From NCBI GenBank assembly GCA_009619095.1, contig WJOT01000115.1, forward strand, positions 1 to 32,562: DNA of 32,562 nt, given 5' to 3'. Positions within the stretch are counted from its first letter, which is position 1. The number at the start of each line of letters is the position of its first letter. Position numbers and translations under genes: made by a program. This DNA comes from Clostridia bacterium (lineage in GTDB: Bacteria; UBA6262; WVXT01). The notes beneath the pieces are model-generated. The model worked only from the letters and a program-made list of their open reading frames with translations. It had not been told where the DNA came from and did not search any database. Below, one piece after another: positions 22,547 through 31,308 of the stretch.

Positions 22547-23305
22547 TCAAATTGCACCTGTTTTAATTTCACCTATTTTCCCAGTTAGACTTTTTCTCTT
22601 ACAATCCGTACAGATTTCGAAAATATCTTCTGGCAATTCAATCTTTTCTTTTAAATGTTCGAGTTCTTTTTTAGGCACAAAATATCTGCCGCAAATTTTA
22701 CAACTTTTAAGTTCCAATTCCGTGTGCCAGGTTTCCAGAATTCTCTTATCAAACATCTCTTTAATCTTAATTGCTTCTGTTGGACAAACTGAACTGCAAG
22801 CCCCACAGCCTATGCAAACATCGGATTGAGCCTGGAAGGGCGTCTCCACCTCTCTATTTGCCCCCCTGTTGATGAATCCTATCACACTGGCTTCAATTAT
22901 CTCCTGACAGACGCGTACGCAAAGACCACATAAAATACATTCCTTATCTTCTCTCTTGAATCTCACTCCTTCAATTCCCATCTTCCTGGCTAAATCCTTT
23001 ACTTTCTCTGCCTCTGGACATCGAGCCAAGAGAAGCTCAACCATTAACTTTCGACTCTCTAACACTCTCGGGGAATCACTCTTTACCTCCATGCCCTCTT
23101 CTGCCAGGCAGGTACACGAAGTTGTAAGTCCTGTCTTTATCCCCTTAACTACCTCCACCAAGCAGACCCTACAAGCTCCATAGGGGCTGACCCCTTCGTG
23201 ATAACATAGGGTAGGAATTTCGATTCCCAGTTTCCTGGCTGCGTGAAGGACAGTTGTGCCTTTCTCTACCGAAACTTTTTTACCATCAATAGTCAGATTT
23301 AACAT
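22547..23305 (-). CDS. HoxU/NuoG-N-like iron-sulfur subunit of a diaphorase module
   Basis: This 252-residue protein has an N-terminal [2Fe-2S] domain (CYHEGVSPYGACRVCLVEV, then a later Cys in TSCTC) and two [4Fe-4S] motifs, CILCGLCVRVCQ and CIGCGACSSVCP. A C-terminal pair of CxxC motifs (CKICG and CTDCK) could bind zinc or another cluster. It lacks the catalytic domain of NuoG and the H-cluster of [FeFe]-hydrogenase, so it is an electron-transfer subunit. It follows nuoE and nuoF and precedes acsB. Confidence 0.88.
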   Translation of the reverse strand: MLNLTIDGKKVSVEKGTTVLHAARKLGIEIPTLCYHEGVSPYGACRVCLVEVVKGIKTGLTTSCTCLAEEGMEVKSDSPRVLESRKLMVELLLARCPEAEKVKDLARKMGIEGVRFKREDKECILCGLCVRVCQEIIEASVIGFINRGANREVETPFQAQSDVCIGCGACSSVCPTEAIKIKEMFDKRILETWHTELELKSCKICGRYFVPKKELEHLKEKIELPEDIFEICTDCKRKSLTGKIGEIKTGAI

Positions 23306-23314
23306 CTGTCTCTC

Positions 23315-25219
23315 TCAGTCTATCTCTACCGCATCAAAATTGCAGACTTCAAAACATACCCCGCACTTGATGCACTTACTTTTGTCTATCGAATGCGGTT
23401 TCTTTTTCTCTCCGGAAATTGCAGTTTGAGGACACTCCTTAAGGCAGAGCCCACAACCTGTGCACTTTTCCTTATCTATCGAGTAGTGAATTAAATCGGG
23501 ACAGATATGAGCCGGACATTTCTTATCTTTTATGTGAGCCTCGTATTCGTTACGAAAATAGCGCAGAGTAGTCAACACTGGATTGGGTGCAGTTCCTCCC
23601 AGTGCACAAAGCGAAGCGTCCTTAACTACTCTGGCCAGGGTCTCCAGCAATTCTAAGTCAGTTTCCTTAGCTTTACCCTTGCTTATGTCATCGAGAATCT
23701 CCAGCATCCTCTTTATGCCCTCCCTGCAAGGCGTGCATTTTCCGCAAGATTCATCTTTTGTGAAGTTAAGAAAGTACTTGGCCACATTTACCATACAGGT
23801 GTCTTCATCCATAACCACCATTCCCCCCGAGCCCATCATCGACCCCGCCTGAGTTAACTTTTCATAATCGACTTCCAGGTCGGCCAATTCTGAGGGAATG
23901 CAACCTCCGGAAGGACCGCCTGTCTGCACTGCCTTGAACTTCTTACCTTCAGGAATTCCTTCTCCAATATCATAAATCATCTCTCTCAACTTAATTCCCA
24001 TAGGAACTTCCACTAATCCAGTGTTATTGATCTTCCCTACTAAGGAGAAAACCATTGTGCCTTTGCTTTTCGCAGTCCCCATCTTAGAATACCAATCTGC
24101 TCCCCTGGCTATGATGACAGGGACATTTGCCCACGTCTTGACATTATTAATATTTGTCGGCTTATCCCAAAGTCCTCTCTCTGCAGGGAAAGGTGGCCTT
24201 GGTCTGGGCTCACCTATCTTCCCCTCAATGGAAGCCAAAAGTGCCGTCTCTTCTCCGCAAACGAAAGCGCCCGCACCCTGACTTATCCTTATCCTGAAAT
24301 TGAATCCAGAATTAAATATGTTTTCTCCCAGAAGACCATATTCTTCGGCCTGTCTAATTGCCCGCTCGACGCTCTGAGCAGCTAATGGATACTCATTCCT
24401 TACATAAATATATCCCTCATGGGAGCCAATCGCATATGCTCCGATAACCATTCCCTCCAAAACACTGTGGGGATCTCCCTCAAGTATGCTCCTGTCCATA
24501 TACGCTCCAGGGTCGCCTTCATCTGCATTACAAATTATATATTTGGGTTCTCCCCGAGCATCTCGACAGAATTTCCACTTAAGACCCGTAGGAAATCCTG
24601 CTCCCCCTCTTCCCCTCAAACCGGAGTTCTTTATTTCTTCGATTACCTCTTCCTCCTTAAGCCTGGAGAGAACTCTGGCTAGAGAGAAGTAACCCCCTCG
24701 AGCTATATATTCTTCTATATTCTCAGGGTTCATAAAACCACAATTTCTCAGAGCAATCTTCTTTTGTTTCCTATAGAACGGAATCTCTCGATATAATGGA
24801 ATATCCTTCCCGTCTTTTTCCTTGATGGAATATTTCTTTTTCGTATTCTCTATTATGAACTCTTCTTCTTCCATCCTGCAGAGGGCCCATTCTTTTCTCG
24901 TCTTCCCTTGAGCAAGCCCAGTCACCAAATCCCTCGCCTTTTCAGGATCCATTTGGCAATAGATTATCCGGGACTTCCCAGGCTGCCAGACATCGACAAG
25001 GGGCTCCCTCTGGCAAAACCCAAGACATCCCGTCTTGCCCACTAGAGCATCGATTCCCTGCTTTTCTATTTCATCGGCTATTGAATCAAATACTGCCCGC
25101 GCACCTGTGGCTATTCCGCAAGTCCCCAACCCCACATTTATTTTTGTCCTCTTTGGGTAAAGAGATTCTAACCCCTTTATTTTTAATTCTTCGAGATCTT
25201 TCAGGTTTTTTATTTTCAT
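23315..25219 (-). CDS. nuoF: NuoF/HydB/HndC-like NAD(P)H-oxidising flavoprotein subunit
   Basis: This 634-residue protein is built in three parts. A thioredoxin-like [2Fe-2S] domain has GLGTCGIATGA and KTGCLGFC. The NuoF core with FMN and NADH sites has GLRGRGGAGFPTGLKWKF and ICNADEGDPGAYMDRS, plus the cluster motif ESCGKCTPCREG. A C-terminal ferredoxin pair has CTGCGLCLKECP and CIKCGVCFEVC. This is the layout of electron-bifurcating hydrogenase HydB and related formate dehydrogenase subunits. Its ATG overlaps the nuoE stop as ATGA. Its position between cooS and acsB suggests NAD(P)H-linked electron supply for CODH. Confidence 0.93.
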   Translation of the reverse strand: MKIKNLKDLEELKIKGLESLYPKRTKINVGLGTCGIATGARAVFDSIADEIEKQGIDALVGKTGCLGFCQREPLVDVWQPGKSRIIYCQMDPEKARDLVTGLAQGKTRKEWALCRMEEEEFIIENTKKKYSIKEKDGKDIPLYREIPFYRKQKKIALRNCGFMNPENIEEYIARGGYFSLARVLSRLKEEEVIEEIKNSGLRGRGGAGFPTGLKWKFCRDARGEPKYIICNADEGDPGAYMDRSILEGDPHSVLEGMVIGAYAIGSHEGYIYVRNEYPLAAQSVERAIRQAEEYGLLGENIFNSGFNFRIRISQGAGAFVCGEETALLASIEGKIGEPRPRPPFPAERGLWDKPTNINNVKTWANVPVIIARGADWYSKMGTAKSKGTMVFSLVGKINNTGLVEVPMGIKLREMIYDIGEGIPEGKKFKAVQTGGPSGGCIPSELADLEVDYEKLTQAGSMMGSGGMVVMDEDTCMVNVAKYFLNFTKDESCGKCTPCREGIKRMLEILDDISKGKAKETDLELLETLARVVKDASLCALGGTAPNPVLTTLRYFRNEYEAHIKDKKCPAHICPDLIHYSIDKEKCTGCGLCLKECPQTAISGEKKKPHSIDKSKCIKCGVCFEVCNFDAVEID

Positions 25220-25683
25220 TTATGCTTTTTTAATATTTCTGGAACTTTTTCCTGTTTCAATCGGCCATAGGCATCTTCGTCAATTCTAATCACGGGAGCC
25301 AGGCTGCAACATCCGATACAATGAACGGTATCTAAAGAATACCTCAACTCCTTGGTTGTCTCGCCGGCCTTTATCCCCAATTCTCTTTCCAGCTTTTCCA
25401 GAATCCTATTTCCCCCCTTTACAAAGCAGGCCGTTCCCAGGCAGACATTTATCAAGTGGCGTCCTCTGGGCTTCAGGCTAAAGGCAGTATAGAAGGTAGC
25501 GATACTATAAACCTGAATTAAAGGAACATCCAGTTTCTTGGCTACCAGCTTCAAGGCATCTTCAGATAAATAACCATATTCACGATTTATTTCCTGCAAC
25601 ACAGAAATTATTCCACCTTTCTCCGCCTTGTATTTGTTTATCACTTTCTCTAAGTCTACTTTTCTTTTCATCTTGTCATTCAT
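25216..25683 (-). CDS. nuoE: NuoE/HydC-like [2Fe-2S] subunit
   Basis: This protein of about 155 residues, of the 24-kDa NADH dehydrogenase family, has [2Fe-2S] ligands CLGTAC and CIGCC (Cx4C and Cx3C spacing). It partners NuoF in NAD(P)H oxidation. The track start at 25710 overlaps the ferredoxin gene. The ATG at 25683 comes after that stop and seven bases after AAAGGA, so I prefer it. Confidence 0.92.
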   Translation of the reverse strand: MNDKMKRKVDLEKVINKYKAEKGGIISVLQEINREYGYLSEDALKLVAKKLDVPLIQVYSIATFYTAFSLKPRGRHLINVCLGTACFVKGGNRILEKLERELGIKAGETTKELRYSLDTVHCIGCCSLAPVIRIDEDAYGRLKQEKVPEILKKHK

Positions 25684-25687
25684 TATT

Positions 25688-26209
25688 TTATCCTTTGATT
25701 GTTTTACCATCCTTTTTGAAGCCGACCAGAAACTCTGCTTTCTTTAATTTAGCTACTTCTTCCGGAGAAAGAAGTTTCAACGCTTTTGTCGGGCATGCCT
25801 CTACGCAGGCTGGTTCCTCACCTTTTTCCAGCCTCTCCAGGCAAAGGTCACACTTGATAATTACCTTTCCTTCCCGATTAAGATTCAAAACTCCAAAAGG
25901 GCAAACCAGAAGACACCACTTGCAGCCGATACACAAATCTTCTTTAATAATGACTGGCTCCCCAGGCGCTAACTTCTCCAGCGCCTTTGTGGGACAAATT
26001 TTGATGCAGGGGGCATCCTCACAGTGGCGGCATTGTAAAGGAACGGCTAAGTCCTCGTAAGCTTCCACCTTCACCCGAGCCTGTGGGAGGGGTTCCTCTT
26101 CAATTGCTTTGAAAAGGTCTTTGGACTGGGAATGTTCTATAGCACACTGCAGTTCGCAAGTCTTACAGGCCAAACACTTATCCAGATCAACATAAAGAAT
26201 TGTTTTCAT
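25688..26209 (-). CDS. cooF: CooF-like polyferredoxin of CO dehydrogenase
   Basis: This 173-residue protein has four cysteine groups for [4Fe-4S] clusters: CLACKTCELQC, CRHCEDAPCIKICP, CIGCKWCLLVCP and CDLC...ACVEACP. CooF is the standard electron partner of CooS-type CO dehydrogenase. The ATG overlaps the cooS stop as ATGA, so the two are translated together. It probably carries electrons between CODH and the NuoEF-type diaphorase encoded next. A related protein is encoded in the hydrogenase cluster. Confidence 0.9.
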   Translation of the reverse strand: MKTILYVDLDKCLACKTCELQCAIEHSQSKDLFKAIEEEPLPQARVKVEAYEDLAVPLQCRHCEDAPCIKICPTKALEKLAPGEPVIIKEDLCIGCKWCLLVCPFGVLNLNREGKVIIKCDLCLERLEKGEEPACVEACPTKALKLLSPEEVAKLKKAEFLVGFKKDGKTIKG

Positions 26210-28131
26210 ACCAGTACTTTCTCCTTGGCTTCGTACATTACGGGATTTAGCTTCAAAGCTTCCCTTTTCTTATTTATATGTTCAATCATCAGGTGGGCAG
26301 CCTTGATGGGGTCAGATTCGAAAGCAAAATTTGCTCCCACAGTCCCTTCCAATTTCTTGGTAAGTAACTCGGTTACTTCTTTACTTCCCAAAATTGGAAA
26401 GGGACTCCCCAGCACAGTAAAAACTCCCGAAGCCACAACATAGAATGCGATAGAAACTGCTTTCTCGCTCATCCATTCTGGAGCCGCGCCGGCAACAGGC
26501 AAATCGGATATATCTTCACCCAATCCACCTTCGGCAAGAACGTTGCAGAGAGTAATTAGAATTCGGCTGTTATCTACGCATGAGCCAAGGTGGAGGACTG
26601 GAGGAAGTCCCACTGTCTCGCATATTTCCCGAAGACCCTTTCCCGCATATTGAAACGCAGCTTCTGGCTTCAAAAGTCCTGCCTTGGCATCGGCAATAGC
26701 TGAACAACCAGTGACCACTACCAGGACATCATTTTTAATTAACTCCTTAGTCATCTCCACATGACCCCAATCATGCTTTATCTTGGGATTGTTGCAGCCA
26801 ACAATACCTGCTGCCCCTCTCAATCTTCCACTGATTATACCATCGTTCAACGGACGATAAGTAGCTCGATATTTCCCTCCCAGAAACTTAAACACACTCT
26901 CTGCAGTAAATCCCGCCACCAAATCCATTTTCTCTTTGGGTATATTAACTTTCTCTTTCACTCTATTCTTGAAATTCTCCACCGCCATTCTTACAATCTT
27001 TTTAGCAATAGGCAGAGCTTCCTCTTCTTTGAACTCTACATGTTCTGTTCCGGGAAATTTTGCCTTGGGAGAAGTGGAGACAAGCTTTGTATGGAAACAT
27101 TTAGCTACTGAGGAAAGAGCAGGCATTATACATTGCACATCCACCAGCATTAAATCGATTGCTCCCGTAGCTATGGCCAGCTCTTGCTGGAGAAAGTTTC
27201 CTGCAATAGGAATGCCATGACGCATCAAAATCTCATTGGCAGTGCAGCAGATTCCAGCTAAGTTAATACCTTTTGCTCCGTTCTTTTTGGCAAGTTCGAT
27301 TAACTCCCGGTCCTGACTAGCAGCGACAATAACGTCAGAAAGCGTAGGCTCGTGACCATGCACTACTAAGTTGACTTCATCCTGTTTAAGTACACCCAAG
27401 TTCACCTTAGCCCGGATAGGTTTGGGGGTCCCAAAAAGGACATCGGAAAGTTCGGTAGCAATCATAGAACCACCCCATCCATCTCCTAAAGCAGTTCTCA
27501 TACCGTGAGTTATGAGATTTTCACAATCATTATCCACTCCTATGTGTGTACGATGCATCACCTCCACAATCTCCCTGTCAATTCCTCTGGGCATAATCCC
27601 TAGTTTCCGCCATAAGGCCTGTCTCTTCTCTGGAGCCCGGCGAGAAAATTGGAGCTCTCCGTGTTGTTGACCAAACTCAGAAAATACTTTTTCCGCCACC
27701 TCCACTGCAATTTTTTTCTTATCTTTTCCATTAGTCTTTATTCCCAACTCATTGGCAAGGGAAAGTAACTTTTCTTCATCCTTAACCTCATAGCCCTTCG
27801 TCTTTCCCTGAGCAGTCATGAGCAACGTATGGGCAATGTCCCGTCCGTGGTCAGAGTGGGCAGCAGCCCCGGCAGCAATCATACGGATTAAATTTCGAGC
27901 GGCAATAATCTCTGCCGTAGCCCCACAAACTCCTTTTTGGGGACCCTCCTCAAAGGGATCAATCCGGCATGGCCCTAAAATACAGTTCCTGCAGCAAAGA
28001 CCAAGTTCACCAAACCCACACTGGGGAAGCATCGCTTCATATCTATCCCATGCAGTATCGATTCCCTCTTTTTCGGCAATCTTCAATAGTTCCTGGCTTG
28101 CCTTATCTATGGACTTCTCTTTCTCTCTCAT
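26206..28131 (-). CDS. acsA: Ni-dependent carbon monoxide dehydrogenase catalytic subunit (AcsA/CooS)
   Basis: This enzyme reduces CO2 to CO for acetyl-CoA synthase. The 641-residue sequence has the N-terminal B/D-cluster cysteines (C38, C46, then CRNCILGPC). It also has the C-cluster surroundings: HIGVDNDCE, GICCTANEILMRHG, VQCIMPAL, GIVGCNNPK, VTGCSAIADA and HLGSCVDNSRI. It starts inside the 3' end of cooC with AGGAGG four bases before the ATG. Because it shares a run with cooC and acsB it is probably the CODH partner of AcsB, though a free-standing CooS role with CooF cannot be excluded. Confidence 0.96.
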   Translation of the reverse strand: MREKEKSIDKASQELLKIAEKEGIDTAWDRYEAMLPQCGFGELGLCCRNCILGPCRIDPFEEGPQKGVCGATAEIIAARNLIRMIAAGAAAHSDHGRDIAHTLLMTAQGKTKGYEVKDEEKLLSLANELGIKTNGKDKKKIAVEVAEKVFSEFGQQHGELQFSRRAPEKRQALWRKLGIMPRGIDREIVEVMHRTHIGVDNDCENLITHGMRTALGDGWGGSMIATELSDVLFGTPKPIRAKVNLGVLKQDEVNLVVHGHEPTLSDVIVAASQDRELIELAKKNGAKGINLAGICCTANEILMRHGIPIAGNFLQQELAIATGAIDLMLVDVQCIMPALSSVAKCFHTKLVSTSPKAKFPGTEHVEFKEEEALPIAKKIVRMAVENFKNRVKEKVNIPKEKMDLVAGFTAESVFKFLGGKYRATYRPLNDGIISGRLRGAAGIVGCNNPKIKHDWGHVEMTKELIKNDVLVVVTGCSAIADAKAGLLKPEAAFQYAGKGLREICETVGLPPVLHLGSCVDNSRILITLCNVLAEGGLGEDISDLPVAGAAPEWMSEKAVSIAFYVVASGVFTVLGSPFPILGSKEVTELLTKKLEGTVGANFAFESDPIKAAHLMIEHINKKREALKLNPVMYEAKEKVLV

Positions 28132-28870
28132 CTTGCCTCCTGATTAAACCTTCCTTAATTTCTTTTATCTCTGCAATTATAGAATTTGTAACTTTATCAA
28201 TTAACTTATTATTATACCAAATGAAACCCAAAATTTCAAAATCAGAACTATTCTTTCTAATGAAATCTATATCTTCATCACTATGAACTTTATTACCAAC
28301 AAGAAAAACTCTTTCTATTTTCAAATCTTTTGCCAGAGACTTAATTCTAAACGCCGTCTCCAGAGACCTCATACTCGGCTCCACAACCACAATGAGACCA
28401 TCCACTCCTTCTGCTGTGCCTCTTCCTAAATGTTCTATGCCTGCTTCCATATCGAGAATTACAATATCTTCCCGACTAAAAAATAGATAGGAAAGTATTG
28501 CTTTAAGAAAAGCGTTTTCAGGACAGAAACATCCACTTCCACCCTTCTTTACCCTTCCCATAAGCAGAAGTTTTATGCCTTGATGCTCTTTGGAAAACTT
28601 ATCAGGAATATCATCTACTTTGGGATTGAGTTTGAAGTAGCCTCCCACTGTGCCGGGTTCAACCCCTGTCCTCTCTGCAATCAGTTCCTTCATCTCCACA
28701 AGGGGGACTATCTTCTCCGGTTCAGGAAAGCCGAGAGTGGCTGCCAGGTTACTGTCGGGGTCGGCATCAATAGCAATAACTTTCTTCCCCTCCTGAGAAA
28801 AACTAAGGGCCAATCCTGCAGCCAGAGTAGTCTTTCCCACTCCCCCTTTACCGGTTATTGCCAATTTCAT
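28103..28870 (-). CDS. cooC: CO dehydrogenase maturation ATPase CooC
   Basis: This 255-residue MinD-like ATPase inserts Ni into CO dehydrogenase. It has Walker A GKGGVGKTT, the switch region IDADPDSN and the metal-linked CxC motif GSGCFCPENA. It overlaps the following cooS by 29 bases and its ATG overlaps the pabC stop as ATGA. A second, different copy lies at 13752-14504, probably serving acetyl-CoA synthase. Confidence 0.95.
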   Translation of the reverse strand: MKLAITGKGGVGKTTLAAGLALSFSQEGKKVIAIDADPDSNLAATLGFPEPEKIVPLVEMKELIAERTGVEPGTVGGYFKLNPKVDDIPDKFSKEHQGIKLLLMGRVKKGGSGCFCPENAFLKAILSYLFFSREDIVILDMEAGIEHLGRGTAEGVDGLIVVVEPSMRSLETAFRIKSLAKDLKIERVFLVGNKVHSDEDIDFIRKNSSDFEILGFIWYNNKLIDKVTNSIIAEIKEIKEGLIRRQDEREREVHR

Positions 28871-29736
28871 TCTTTTCTCCCAATTTCGCTTTTCACCAGG
28901 GTTTTATATGCCTTATGGATTCTCTGAGTGAGGGTGCCTGGTTTTCCCTTGCCGATTCGACGACAATCTATTTCTACCAGGGGCATAATTTCAATTAAAG
29001 AATTAGTAAGGAAAGCCTCCTCTGCTCCTATCAGCTCATCTAAGGAAATCCTTCTTTTATATACCTTAAGTCCCAGGCTGGTAGCCAACTCCAGAACGAC
29101 TCTTCGCGTTATCCCGGGCAATAACCCTGACTCTTCTGGTGGTGTAATTACAATTCCTCTTTTCACCAAAAAGATATTGCTCGTCGAAGCTTCAGTAACA
29201 TCACCTATAGTATTGAGCAAAATTCCCTCATCAACTCCCTTGGCTTTTGCCTCTTTTCTGGCCAATATATTATTTAGAAAGTTGAGCGACTTCAATCTGG
29301 ATACAGGGGATGCCTGATTCTGTCTGGGCCCAACTACTGTAGCTCTCCATCCTCTTCTATACTCTACAGGAGAAAGTGGCTTGAACTTTCTGGCCACTAT
29401 TACTAAAGTGGCTGATGATTTAGATTTAGAAATTAAGCCAGTCTCGGAAACTCCTCTGGAAAGAGTAAGTCTTATATAGGCTTCGGAAAGATTATTTGTT
29501 TTTAGTATTCTCTTGATTATATTTTTTAGCTCTTTTCGAGTATAGGAGAAAGAGATCTCTATTTCTTTTGCCGAGCGGAATAGCCTATCCAGATGGTCTT
29601 CCAGGCGAAAAACTTCACCCCAATAGGCTCGCATTGTCTCAAATAGACCATCTCCATAGAGAAATCCTCTATCGAAGACGGAAATTTTTGCCTGGGCAAG
29701 ATTCACAAAAGAACCATTGAGAAAGATTTTCTCCAT
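28867..29736 (-). CDS. pabC: 4-amino-4-deoxychorismate lyase (class IV aminotransferase fold)
   Basis: PabC releases p-aminobenzoate for folate synthesis. Family marks are VFDRGFLYGDGLFETMRAY, the probable PLP lysine in SRLKSLNFLNN, and ASTSNIFLV. The track begins at 29814, inside a hairpin repeat. The ATG at 29736 gives the normal family start MEKIFLNGSFV. Branched-chain or D-amino-acid aminotransferases share the fold, but the adjacent pabB makes PabC the best call. Confidence 0.85.
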   Translation of the reverse strand: MEKIFLNGSFVNLAQAKISVFDRGFLYGDGLFETMRAYWGEVFRLEDHLDRLFRSAKEIEISFSYTRKELKNIIKRILKTNNLSEAYIRLTLSRGVSETGLISKSKSSATLVIVARKFKPLSPVEYRRGWRATVVGPRQNQASPVSRLKSLNFLNNILARKEAKAKGVDEGILLNTIGDVTEASTSNIFLVKRGIVITPPEESGLLPGITRRVVLELATSLGLKVYKRRISLDELIGAEEAFLTNSLIEIMPLVEIDCRRIGKGKPGTLTQRIHKAYKTLVKSEIGRKE

Positions 29737-29767
29737 ATTCAGAACTTTCCCGACCCTCCAAAATTCT

Positions 29768-29817
29768 GGAGTGTGAAACGAAAGTTTCACCCTGATCAAG
29801 CTTTCGCTTGACACTCC
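29768..29817. repeat. Head-to-head pair of GGAG-foot hairpin repeats with GAAA loops
   Basis: On the plus strand from 29768: GGAGTG then TGAAAC-GAAA-GTTTCA. On the minus strand from 29817: GGAGTG then TCAAGC-GAAA-GCTTGA. The foot and loop are constant while the stems differ at paired positions. The pair fills half of the 116-base gap between pabB and pabC. Confidence 0.85.
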
Positions 29818-29852
29818 AACCTCCCTTTTGGGAGGACTCCAAAAGGCTCAGT

Positions 29853-31304
29853 TTACAAACTGCTGGGATGGGTAAGCGCCTCTTTCCCTTTCCCCATAGT
29901 CAGAGTTTCTATTAAAGCTCTGGCTTTATGTAGCGTCTCCTCATATTCTGACGCGGGATCAGAGTCGGCTACAATTCCGCCACCAGCGTGGAAGTATATC
30001 TTTCCAGCAGTAATTACCATGGTTCTAATTACAATGTTGAGGTCGGTTTCGCCATTAAATCCTATGTATCCGATAGAGCCAGTGTAAACCCCCCTCTGAT
30101 TTGGCTCCAGCTCATCGATTATTTCCATAGCCCTTATCTTGGGCGCACCTGTTATCGACCCCCCTGGAAAACAGGCTCTTAAACAGTCGATGTGGTCTTT
30201 GTCTTCCTTTAGCACTCCCTCCACCGTAGAAACAAGATGAAAGACTGTGGGATAGGTCTCCAGAGTGATGAGTTTGGGTACCTTTACAGAGCCGTATTCG
30301 CAAACTCTCCCCAAATCATTTCTTTCCAGGTCAACTATCATTATTAGTTCTGCTTTATCCTTTTCACTTTCCCAGAGTTCTCTGGCTAACTCTTTATCTT
30401 CGAGGTCGTCTCTACCCCGGGGCCGCGTGCCTTTAATAGGACGAGTCTGAACCTTTCTTCCCGATATGCGTAAGAACCTTTCGGGAGAGGCACTTACTAT
30501 AGTTAGTTCAGGAAAATTTAACAAACTGGCAAACGGTGCCGGATTAATTCGACGAAGCTTCTCATATATAATGAACGGCGAAGCCATCTGAGAACATACA
30601 AACCTCTGGGAAAGGTTTACCTGAAAGATGTCTCCTGCCCTGATATACTCTTTGACTCTCTCTATAGCGTCAAGATAAGCTGGCCGTGAAAAATTCGAGC
30701 TTATTTCCCCAATATTGTATTCTTCTCTGACTGAGAAATCTTCTGGGGAAGTTTTGTTCAATATCTCCATCGCTTCTTCCAGTCGCCACTTGGCTCTCTC
30801 TCTTCTTCTGGCCGGTTCTTTTTCCGGAAGACCCGACGAAGAGATGAACAGTCTACCCGTTAAGTGGTCGAAAGATAACACCAGGTCATAAAAACCTAAA
30901 TAGCAGTCGGGAAGTTGTAAATCGTCAAAGCTGTTTCTGGGCAATTTTTCCACGAAATGGCATAAGTCATAGCCAAAATAACCCACTGCTCCACCGGGAA
31001 AAGGAGAATGTCCAGAAGAAGCTAAGTTGTACTGAGAAATGAGCCGTTTGAGAACATCAAAAGGGTCTCCCGAGAATCTCTGAGTCTGTCCTTGTTCATA
31101 AATTTCAATCTGTTTTCCCTTGCTCTTGAACACAAGAAAGGGCTCACTACCGATGAACGAATACCTGCTGAAATCGCCTGCAGAACCTCCGCTTTCCAGG
31201 AAAAAGCTATAGCGACTATTCAAAAATTGCCGGAATAACTTATGCGGAGGAGATAGAGGGGAAATTTCCCCTATCCACTGTAAGGGTTCGACTAACTCCT
31301 TCAC
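29853..31304 (-). CDS. pabB: Aminodeoxychorismate synthase component I
   Basis: PabB converts chorismate to 4-amino-4-deoxychorismate. The 483-residue chorismate-binding enzyme has [11 protein letters not shown] with Lys291, the residue that marks PabB where anthranilate synthase has PIAGT. It also has [28 protein letters not shown] and [11 protein letters not shown]. The glutaminase partner PabA is not in the window. The GTG start lies four bases after the mesB-like stop, with GGGGGTGA as ribosome site. Folate made here would serve as carrier for the methyl branch. Confidence 0.93.
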   Translation of the reverse strand: MKELVEPLQWIGEISPLSPPHKLFRQFLNSRYSFFLESGGSAGDFSRYSFIGSEPFLVFKSKGKQIEIYEQGQTQRFSGDPFDVLKRLISQYNLASSGHSPFPGGAVGYFGYDLCHFVEKLPRNSFDDLQLPDCYLGFYDLVLSFDHLTGRLFISSSGLPEKEPARRRERAKWRLEEAMEILNKTSPEDFSVREEYNIGEISSNFSRPAYLDAIERVKEYIRAGDIFQVNLSQRFVCSQMASPFIIYEKLRRINPAPFASLLNFPELTIVSASPERFLRISGRKVQTRPIKGTRPRGRDDLEDKELARELWESEKDKAELIMIVDLERNDLGRVCEYGSVKVPKLITLETYPTVFHLVSTVEGVLKEDKDHIDCLRACFPGGSITGAPKIRAMEIIDELEPNQRGVYTGSIGYIGFNGETDLNIVIRTMVITAGKIYFHAGGGIVADSDPASEYEETLHKARALIETLTMGKGKEALTHPSSL

Positions 31305-31308
31305 TCAC

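Noticed and set aside
22547-23305. [FeFe]-hydrogenase HydA
   Set aside because: The protein is only 252 residues and lacks H-cluster motifs; only electron-transfer clusters are present.
29768-29789. Rex operator before pabC
   Set aside because: Although palindromic with TGTGAA and TTCAC parts, half-site spacing is wrong and it belongs to the GGAG hairpin repeat family.
29853-31304. Anthranilate synthase TrpE
   Set aside because: The PIKGT motif with its lysine and the adjacent pabC favour PabB; TrpE has PIAGT.
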